The notes below the pieces were generated by a model. That model ran no database searches, had not been told where the DNA came from, and was given only the letters and a program-made list of their open reading frames with translations. 64,000 bases of DNA from Sphingopyxis sp. DBS4 (GTDB lineage: Bacteria > Pseudomonadota > Alphaproteobacteria > Sphingomonadales > Sphingomonadaceae): NCBI RefSeq assembly GCF_024628865.1, contig NZ_CP102384.1, positions 1,189,001-1,253,000 on the forward strand, read 5' to 3'. Made by a program: the position numbers and the translations under genes. Every line of letters starts with the position of its first letter. The stretch's first letter is position 1. Shown here in pieces: positions 1-5,404 of this stretch.

Positions 1-268
1 TCGTTTCTGACCCAGGGATTGTACGAAAACGCCAAATCGCATGCCCTGGACATGGTTTCTTGCCGCGCGGTATGAGCCGATAGGAAGACGGACTGCCACT
101 CGGGCGCGGCCGCTCTGATCGTAGCCACAGTTCGCGGTTAGATCGCATTTCTCACTCAAGTTTCGTTTGATCGTTCACGCGGATAGCGCGGGCACGCTCC
201 ACCTGGTCTGCAGGACCATCCCGGCGACGGGCGATGTGACCTGAACCGGCGCGGCGTCCCGCGAAAGC
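1..268. other. No gene recognised at left edge
   Basis: I see no supportable coding sequence here. In related elements the neighbours upstream of DUF736 would be further backbone genes, which probably lie outside the window. Confidence 0.4.
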
Positions 269-344
269 GCGGCGGCGCGATTATTTCCCCGCGTGCTGCG
301 CACGCTCCTCGCGGCCGCTTCGCTTCAAATAATCGCGCCGCCGC
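269..344. repeat. Perfect 18-bp inverted repeat upstream of DUF736
   Basis: Arm 269-286 (GCGGCGGCGCGATTATTT) and arm 327-344 are exact reverse complements, separated by 40 nt. The spacer holds a second small hairpin (GCGTGC-TGC-GCACGC, 291-305). The outer T/A-rich arm ends and inner GC-rich hairpin give an extended cruciform-like structure 110 nt before the DUF736 start. No U-tract follows, so it is not an ordinary terminator. It may be a regulatory or single-strand-active element of the leading region. Confidence 0.8.
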
Positions 345-454
345 ACTCCTCCGCTTCGCTTCGGCCCTTCGGGTTCCCGGCACGCCTTACGCGCCGGTTC
401 CTGGTCCGCCCCATGCCGCAGGGATGGTCCCGCGGTACTTCAAGGAGACGACCA

Positions 455-778
455 ATGGCAGCTATCGGCTTTGTGAACGGCACCATCGAAACGGGTTTCG
501 TGGGCCAACTCAAGACCCTCTCGATCCGCGCAGCGATCGAAATCCGGACCAACCGCTCGAAGAGCGGCGACGTCCAGCCCGACTACCGGGTCTGGTCCGA
601 AGGCGTCGAGATCGGTGCCGGCTGGATCCGCGTCGGACAGCAATCGGGCGAACCCTATGTCTCGCTGAGCCTCGCCGCTCCCGAGTTCGGGCCGCGCCGC
701 CTCTATGCGAACCTCGGCCGCGCGGCCGGGCAGGACGGCGAGGATGGCTACGCCCTCATCTGGAACCCCGCCGACTGA
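455..778 (+). CDS. DUF736 family protein
   Basis: A protein of 107 residues beginning MAAIGFVNGTIETGF. It matches the DUF736 family that accompanies conjugative elements of Rhizobiales and Sphingomonadales, including the conserved start 'IGxF' and internal 'PDYRVW' and 'YVSLSLAAPEF' stretches. Its molecular role is not known. The ATG at 455 is chosen because AAGGAG lies at 442-447; an open frame continues upstream to 293 but lacks family resemblance. It is the leftmost backbone gene visible, converges on the AlpA gene, and carries a long structured leader. It lies in the part of the element that would enter a recipient early. Confidence 0.85.
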   Translation: MAAIGFVNGTIETGFVGQLKTLSIRAAIEIRTNRSKSGDVQPDYRVWSEGVEIGAGWIRVGQQSGEPYVSLSLAAPEFGPRRLYANLGRAAGQDGEDGYALIWNPAD

Positions 779-790
779 GGCGGACTTCCA

Positions 791-814
791 CCCGCGCCGC
801 GGATGCGGCGCGGG
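791..814. terminator. Convergent-gene hairpin terminator
   Basis: A perfect 10-bp stem CCCGCGCCGC / GCGGCGCGGG with a GGAT loop, followed by GCTTTG. It sits between the DUF736 stop (778) and the stop of the opposing AlpA gene (834), so it probably serves both directions. The U-tract is weak. Confidence 0.7.
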
Positions 815-833
815 GCTTTGCCGTGTCTGGCCT

Positions 834-1061
834 TCAGGCAGCGTCGCGATAGCGCTCAAGGTCGGCGAGCGTGAACGAAACCGGATTGCGGAGCCAGAGC
901 TCGACTTCGCCGACGCGCCAGCCGCAGCAGCGCTCGGCGAGCTTGTGCTGCGGCGGGAAGGTGCCGGCGGCGATCTTGCGATACAGTGTGGCGCGGCTGA
1001 GCCCGGTGAGATCGAGGACTTCGGTAAGCCGCATGAGACGGAGGGGAGATTGATATGCCAT
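834..1061 (-). CDS. AlpA-family helix-turn-helix regulator
   Basis: A 75-residue protein starting MAYQSPLRLMRLTEV. The region LTEVLDLTGLSRATLYRKI is the winged/MerR-like HTH of the AlpA (phage regulator) family, followed by the usual tryptophan-containing wing (GWRVGEVELWL). Such proteins control excision or gene expression in integrative elements. The ATG at 1061 is preferred over upstream starts because the conserved family begins there. It is transcribed divergently from ardC across a 545-bp non-coding region, so that region is its likely control region. Confidence 0.8.
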   Translation of the reverse strand: MAYQSPLRLMRLTEVLDLTGLSRATLYRKIAAGTFPPQHKLAERCCGWRVGEVELWLRNPVSFTLADLERYRDAA

Positions 1062-1606
1062 GCGATTTTTCTCCATATGTCGGGGGATCATATTGCGACG
1101 GGAGATCATAGAAGGGGATCGGGGCTGCCTTCGTCAACACCGCAGAAACCCGCCCTTTTTGCTATCGCAAGATGGCGTAGGGCCGTGGGCATCCATGGGC
1201 GTCCGTGGAGGTTCGCGGGCTGTATTGGCGTAGCTCGAACTTTTTTTCTCACAGCGTCTCGCAGATGACACCGCCCGAAGGGAAATGAGGCCGTCGGCGA
1301 CGGCCGCGCTCAAAATGTCGCGCCGTAACCGGCGCGGGGATGATCTGATTCGCGTGGGACGAGGGCGCCGCTGGCGCGCATTCGGTCGCCGCGTTGCGGC
1401 GGCGTAGATGTCCCGGCGCTGCGGGGACGGAGGTGGGCGTCACTCGCCTTAGCCCCGCCCGGTCGGGCCGCAACCCTGCGGGTCCTCCTCTTCGTTTCGG
1501 TCCTTCGGATGCAGCCCGCCCGATGATGCGGGTCTGCCGGCTCCTTCCTGCCGCCCACCTCCGCCCCCTTCCGGGCCGGGGTGCGGTGGCTGGAAGGAGC
1601 AAGGAT
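1062..1606. other. Long non-coding leader between AlpA and ArdC
   Basis: No convincing gene. It contains a T-run (TTTTTTT, about 1231-1237) and GC-rich inverted segments. A 27-nt stretch at 1483-1509 differs at only about four positions from 347-373 in front of DUF736. Both copies lie 80-100 nt before their start codon, which suggests a duplicated leader or regulatory element. Confidence 0.45.
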
Positions 1607-2500
1607 ATGCGCAAGGAAAGAATCGAACGGGCGAGCCTCTATTCGGAGGTCACCAACCGGATCATCGTGGAGCTCGAAGAAGGGCGGCTGCCATGGGTGC
1701 AGCCTTGGGACAGCGCGGCATGTGGATGCACCATGCCGCAAAATGCCGGAACCGCGCGGCGCTATACCGGCATTAATGTCCTGATCCTGTGGGCCGAGGT
1801 TGTCGCCAAGGGCTATGCGTCGCAGCGCTGGCTAACTTACCGGCAGGCCGAAGCCGCAGGCGGCAATGTCCGGCGCGGCGAGAAGGGCACGGTCATCTGC
1901 TATGCCGATCGCTTCACGCCCAAGGCGGAAGCCGAAGCCGCGCGCGGCGACGAACGCGAAGCGCGGCAGGTGGCGTTCCTCAAGCGCTTCGTCGTGTTCA
2001 ATGTTGATCAATGTGAGGGACTGCCCGAGGCCTATATCACGCCGATGGTCAGTCCCGATCCGGTGATTGCCATCGGCGCGGCCGACGCGCTGATCGCCGC
2101 GAGCGGCGCGCGCTTCCAGATTGGCGGCGGTGAAGCCTTTTACAGCCCGAGCCATGATTTTGTGGCTGTGCCGCCGCAGGCGGCGTTTCATGAGCCGATC
2201 AACTGGTATCGGACGGCGCTGCATGAGCTTGGTCATTGGACCGGTCACGGCAGCCGTCTGGACCGCGACCAGAAGGGCGGGTTCGGATCGGACAGCTACG
2301 CGAAGGAGGAACTTGTCGCCGAGATAGCGTCGGCGTTCACCTGTGCGTCGCTCGGCATCGCGCCGACCGTTCGTCATTCCGACTATATCGCGTCATGGCT
2401 GTCGGTGCTGCGCGACGACGAAAAGGCAATCATCCGCGCCGCCAGTCAGGCGAGCAAGGCAGCTGACTTTCTATTGGCCTTTGCGGGAGCGGACCAATGA
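1607..2500 (+). CDS. ArdC-type antirestriction protein (zincin metallopeptidase)
   Basis: A protein of 297 residues. The N-terminal half (about 1-120) is the ArdC ssDNA-binding domain, with the PW..PW motif (GRLPWVQPWDS) and YTGINVLILW. The C-terminal half is a gluzincin-like peptidase with HELGHWTGHGSRLDR around residues 205-220, in which HEXXH supplies zinc ligands and catalytic Glu. ArdC proteins protect incoming plasmid DNA from restriction. The start at 1607 follows GGAAGGAG (1592-1599); the frame is open further upstream but unlike the family. It overlaps the next gene by ATGA. Its place downstream of oriT on the leading side fits early expression after transfer. Confidence 0.9.
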   Translation: MRKERIERASLYSEVTNRIIVELEEGRLPWVQPWDSAACGCTMPQNAGTARRYTGINVLILWAEVVAKGYASQRWLTYRQAEAAGGNVRRGEKGTVICYADRFTPKAEAEAARGDEREARQVAFLKRFVVFNVDQCEGLPEAYITPMVSPDPVIAIGAADALIAASGARFQIGGGEAFYSPSHDFVAVPPQAAFHEPINWYRTALHELGHWTGHGSRLDRDQKGGFGSDSYAKEELVAEIASAFTCASLGIAPTVRHSDYIASWLSVLRDDEKAIIRAASQASKAADFLLAFAGADQ

Positions 2501-2745
2501 GCGCGCGCATGAACCGCGAGGACCGGCTGCGCCTGTGGCGCGCCGAGCGCGCCGTCGACCGGATGGAGGAAATGGACCGCAAGGTCTTCCTTGCCATCCG
2601 TGTCGAGGAATTGAGCTATTCGGAAATCGCACAGCGCTTCGGCATCACCGTCGCCGATGTCGAATGGCATTTTGCCGGAAGCCTTCGCGTCCTCATGGTC
2701 GCAATGGACGAAAAGGATCCATGGTGGTGGCGTTTCCGGCTGTGA
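2497..2745 (+). CDS. Sigma-70 region 4-like HTH protein
   Basis: An 82-residue protein overlapping the ardC stop by 4 nt, so translationally coupled. The stretch RVEELSYSEIAQRFGITVADVEWHFAGSLR reads as a sigma region-4 helix-turn-helix (usual consensus: SYxEIAxxLGxSxxTVexh). There is no region 2, so it cannot act as a complete sigma factor; it is probably a small DNA-binding regulator of the element. The start fixed by the ATGA overlap is well supported. Confidence 0.75.
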   Translation: MSARMNREDRLRLWRAERAVDRMEEMDRKVFLAIRVEELSYSEIAQRFGITVADVEWHFAGSLRVLMVAMDEKDPWWWRFRL

Positions 2746-2752
2746 GGAGCGC

Positions 2753-2788
2753 GCGAAGGCCGGATGGCGCTTGCCATCCGGCCTTCGC
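2753..2788. terminator. 16-bp perfect hairpin between sigma-like and NT-HEPN genes
   Basis: GCGAAGGCCGGATGGC, a GCTT loop and the exact reverse complement. No T-run follows (AATTACAGG), so it may be an attenuating or mRNA-protecting structure rather than a strict intrinsic terminator. It ends 18 nt before the next start codon. Confidence 0.65.
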
Positions 2789-2806
2789 AATTACAGGGTG
2801 ATAACA

Positions 2807-3742
2807 ATGAGAACCGATCTCGATCATCTTCCCGCGAACAAGCAGCGCGAACTCGAGCGCGTGAAGCAGATCATCTTCGAAGAGTTCGCCGACAGCATCG
2901 CGCTCGCGACGATGAGCTGGAAGAAGAAGGGCCGGATCGACAAGATCATCCTGTACGGCAGCTATGCGCGCGGCGGCTGGGTCGACGAGCCGCACACCGC
3001 CAAGGGCTATCGTTCCGACTTCGATCTGCTGATCATCGTCAGCGACAAGCGCCTCACCGACAAGGTCGAGTTTTGGCCCAAGATCGAGGATCGCTTGGAC
3101 CGCGAGCTGGCGATCGACAAGACGCTGCACACGCCCGTCAACCTCATTATTCACACCATGCAGGAAGTGAACGACGGGCTCGCGCATGGCCGCTATTTCT
3201 TCATGGACATCGCGAAGGACGGCATCGCCCTCTACGAATATGACGACAAGGAATTGCACAAGCCCAAGCCGAAGACGCCCGATGAGGCGCTCGACATGGC
3301 GCAGGAGTATTTTGACGAGTGGATACCCGGCGCAGCGAGTTTCCTAAAAGGGTACCGCTTCTATTTGGAAGAACGAGACTGGAAGAAAGCGGCGTTTCTT
3401 CTACATCAGGGCACGGAGAGCCTCTATCACGGCGTTCTTCTGGTCTGCACCTTCTATACGCCGCATGTCCACAATCTGGGCTTTCTGCGTACCCAGGCAG
3501 AACGCCTTGATATGCGGCTCGTCGATGTTTGGCCGCGCGAACTGAAATCGGATCGCAGGCACTTCGAGAAGCTCAAGGAAGCCTATGTGAAGGCGCGCTA
3601 CTCGAAGCACTACCGCATCACCGAAGAGGAATTGCGCTGGCTTGGGGCGCGCGTCGAAGAACTCGGGCGGGTCGTGCATGCCATTTGTTCGGAGCGGCTC
3701 GAACAGCTTCGCCGCACGGCTGGGCGACTGCCGCCAGAATAG
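2807..3742 (+). CDS. Nucleotidyltransferase-HEPN fusion protein
   Basis: A protein of 311 residues. The N-terminal half has the MNT-type nucleotidyltransferase signature: LYGSYARGGW near residue 45, then YRSDFDLLIIV with a DxD pair. The C-terminal half is a HEPN domain (AFLLHQGTESLYHGVLL, then KARYSKHY near residue 265). Separate MNT and HEPN genes form toxin-antitoxin pairs in which the MNT adds AMP to the HEPN RNase; here both are on one chain, so self-regulation is an inference. The start at 2807 (ATGAGAACC) is used because residues encoded upstream come from the hairpin. This fusion recurs on sphingomonad elements near ArdC. Confidence 0.8.
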   Translation: MRTDLDHLPANKQRELERVKQIIFEEFADSIALATMSWKKKGRIDKIILYGSYARGGWVDEPHTAKGYRSDFDLLIIVSDKRLTDKVEFWPKIEDRLDRELAIDKTLHTPVNLIIHTMQEVNDGLAHGRYFFMDIAKDGIALYEYDDKELHKPKPKTPDEALDMAQEYFDEWIPGAASFLKGYRFYLEERDWKKAAFLLHQGTESLYHGVLLVCTFYTPHVHNLGFLRTQAERLDMRLVDVWPRELKSDRRHFEKLKEAYVKARYSKHYRITEEELRWLGARVEELGRVVHAICSERLEQLRRTAGRLPPE

Positions 3743-3845
3743 CGCGGCATGATTTATTACATTTGCGAGAACTACGTCATTTGTCCGAAAGGGAATGTGG
3801 CGCTAAGGAACAACCGAAGTGGTTAGACCTCGAAGGAAAACGCAA
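3743..3845. promoter_or_regulatory. Probable mucR promoter/leader
   Basis: A short AT-richer gap (TGATTTATTACATTTGC, 3750-3766) ahead of the MucR gene, with GAAGGA at 3832-3837 spaced correctly for the ATG at 3846. MucR-family proteins bind AT-rich DNA, so autoregulation is possible. Confidence 0.4.
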
Positions 3846-4286
3846 ATGGAAGATGCCGAAACGCTGGTCACGCTGACCGCCGATATTGTCGCCGCCCACG
3901 TCAGCAACAACAGCGTCGCGATTTCGGACATCCCGCTTGTCATCCGTTCAGTGCATGAAGCGCTGTCCGGTCTGTCTTCCAAGGTTGAGCCCGAACCCGA
4001 GCCGCAGCAGCCTGCCGTGTCGGTCCGCGCGTCGATCAAACCCGATTATATTGTCTGTCTCGAAGACGGCAAAAAGCTCAAGATGATGCGCCGCCATTTG
4101 ATGACGCATTATGGCATGACGCCTGAAGATTACCGCGCGAAATGGAACCTGCCGAAGGATTATCCGATGGTCGCGCCCAACTATGCCGAAACGCGCCGTG
4201 CACTTGCGAAGCAGATTGGTCTCGGCACCAAGGGGCGCGGCGGGGGCCGTAAGCCCGCAACGCACGGCCGCGCCAAAGCGAAATAG
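3846..4286 (+). CDS. MucR/Ros-family zinc-finger transcriptional regulator
   Basis: A protein of 146 residues. The C-terminal part has the Ros/MucR DNA-binding fold: YIVCLEDGKKLKMMRRHLMT then HYGMTPEDYRAKW and DYPMVAPNYAETR. In classical Ros the zinc ligands are C-x2-C and two His; here the second Cys is Asp (CLED), as in MucR relatives that use a Cys-Asp-His-His site. The N-terminal third is a probable oligomerisation region. An upstream GTG at 3819 is in frame, but the ATG at 3846 has the better ribosome site. It is likely a repressor of element genes, since it sits next to the tra genes. Confidence 0.88.
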   Translation: MEDAETLVTLTADIVAAHVSNNSVAISDIPLVIRSVHEALSGLSSKVEPEPEPQQPAVSVRASIKPDYIVCLEDGKKLKMMRRHLMTHYGMTPEDYRAKWNLPKDYPMVAPNYAETRRALAKQIGLGTKGRGGGRKPATHGRAKAK

Positions 4287-4292
4287 CGCTCG

Positions 4293-4631
4293 CTACTGCC
4301 CGCGATAGGGCTCGCACGCGGTCCCGTCATTGTCTGCATCGAGGTCATCGCGATAGCCCGGCTCGCTCCGATAAATCGGTGCCGAGCCAGCTGCGCGCGC
4401 GTCGTCGCAGCGTCGCCAATAATCACCCTCTTTCGGTGCGCGCGCACGAGCCATTCCGGTCGCTACCGCCGCGTCACTCGCCGCCGACATTAATTGCGTG
4501 CGTCCTTCGGGGGTGGTCGCGGCGGAGCCTAGGCCGACGACCGCGCCGACCACCCCTGCGCCGACGAGAAAATTGACGGCCGAATTCTTCGGCCGGCGTC
4601 TCCTTTTATGCTGCTGCCATTGCCGTGCCAT
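4293..4631 (-). CDS. Excalibur calcium-binding domain protein
   Basis: A protein of 112 residues. The N-terminus is basic (KRRRRPK), followed by a single membrane segment (AVNFLVGAGVVGAVVGLGSA, residues 18-37). The C-terminus is an excalibur domain: YWRRCDDARAAGSAPIY, then DLDADNDGTACEPY, with paired Cys and the Asp-rich loop resembling calmodulin EF-hand loops. It is presumably anchored with the domain outside the cytoplasm. The role is unknown, but the gene is a common neighbour of traD/traC/traA. Its stop lies 6 nt from the mucR stop, so the two are convergent. Confidence 0.8.
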   Translation of the reverse strand: MARQWQQHKRRRRPKNSAVNFLVGAGVVGAVVGLGSAATTPEGRTQLMSAASDAAVATGMARARAPKEGDYWRRCDDARAAGSAPIYRSEPGYRDDLDADNDGTACEPYRGQ

Positions 4632-4675
4632 GCCCGGATCATGACAGCCGAAGGTAAATCTCCAGTAAGGGAGCC

Positions 4676-5014
4676 TTACAGGTCGGTCGCTGCTGCATCG
4701 AAGGCGCGCTGCCCGCGCCGTCGCCAGAGCAGCAATTGCTGCTCGCGCGCTTCGCTGCGTAGCGTTGCCGCCGCCTCGACGAGCAGGCCGAGCAGGACCG
4801 CGCGATCGTCACCGGTCAGCTCAACGAGGTCGGCCTTGGCGATGAGCCCGCCCAGCTCGATCAGCTGGCGCGTGCGCTCGCGGCGCTTCACCTGCCACGC
4901 CCGCGTGTCATGCCGCGCCCGCTTCGCCTGCAGGCGGTTGCGGGCTTGGACCGCTCGCCGCTGCGCCGCCCGCGTTGCGGTGAGCGCCTTTGCGAGCGCG
5001 GGCGCCGTCGCCAC
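4676..5014 (-). CDS. traD: TraD-type conjugal transfer accessory protein
   Basis: A protein of 112 residues. A highly basic N-terminal half (RAAQRRAVQARNRLQAKRA) precedes the TraD_Ti hallmark RTRQLIELGGLIAKADLVEL. In Ti-type systems TraD and TraC assist the relaxosome at oriT. It overlaps the end of traC by about 107 nt in another frame, so the two are one operon transcribed away from oriT. No truncation is visible. Confidence 0.82.
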   Translation of the reverse strand: MATAPALAKALTATRAAQRRAVQARNRLQAKRARHDTRAWQVKRRERTRQLIELGGLIAKADLVELTGDDRAVLLGLLVEAAATLRSEAREQQLLLWRRRGQRAFDAAATDL

Positions 5015-5231
5015 GAAAGAAGGCCGCGCCGCTCTTGCGCCACGCCTCCTTCCGCGCCGGGTCGGCGCCGACGGCGTCGATCAGCGCGCCCGCGAGCTGT
5101 TCGATCGACATGGCGTCGGCGCCGATTGCCATGACCAGCTCCCCGAGCTGGCTTTGCTTCTTCGTCTTGAGCGCCTTCGTCTTGTCGATGAGGGCCTGGA
5201 GTTCGGCGTCGAAATCGCGTGGTTTACGCAT
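4908..5231 (-). CDS. traC: TraC-type conjugal transfer accessory protein
   Basis: A protein of 107 residues starting MRKPRDFDAELQALIDKTKALKT, the conserved TraC beginning, then QLGELVMAIGADAMSIEQLAGALIDAV and AWRKSGAAFFRG. TraC is a small DNA-associated relaxosome component. The ATG at 5231 is chosen because GGAAGGA precedes it; an in-frame start at 5285 would add unrelated residues. The basic tail overlaps the traD start. It is divergent from traA with oriT between them, the standard Ti-type arrangement. Confidence 0.82.
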   Translation of the reverse strand: MRKPRDFDAELQALIDKTKALKTKKQSQLGELVMAIGADAMSIEQLAGALIDAVGADPARKEAWRKSGAAFFRGDGARARKGAHRNAGGAAASGPSPQPPAGEAGAA

Positions 5232-5347
5232 CGTCTGTCCTTCCATGTTAATGGGGTCGGACGAACCAGCTATGCCGAGTCTCAACGTCGTTCAAGTAGC
5301 TGAAATCTCGTGAGAAGCTGTGATCCCGAGCGCGATGAAATCGTGTG

Positions 5348-5375
5348 AGGGCGCGCTTATACGTCGTGCCGACGT
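5348..5375 (-). other. oriT: Predicted MOBQ-type origin of transfer (nic plus inverted repeat)
   Basis: On the minus strand, an inverted repeat ACGTCG-GCA-CGACGT (5375-5361) is followed after one base by TAAGCGCGCCCT (5359-5348). The MOBQ core of RSF1010 and Ti plasmids is TAAGTGCGCCCT, so 11 of 12 positions match, and the repeat lies on the same side of nic as in RSF1010. It sits between divergent traC and traA. Nicking here would send minus-strand DNA from 5348 towards 1 into the recipient first. The nick position itself is inferred from the family. Confidence 0.85.
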
Positions 5376-5404
5376 GCTCGTTTTGCTGTAAATGGTACGG
5401 CGCT

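Noticed and set aside
269..344. 18-bp inverted repeat as a terminator
   Set aside because: The loop is 40 nt long and no T-run follows the distal arm; a regulatory structure fits better.
2657..2806. Upstream extension of the NT-HEPN gene
   Set aside because: The extra residues are translated from the previous gene's end and the hairpin; the family begins at 2807.
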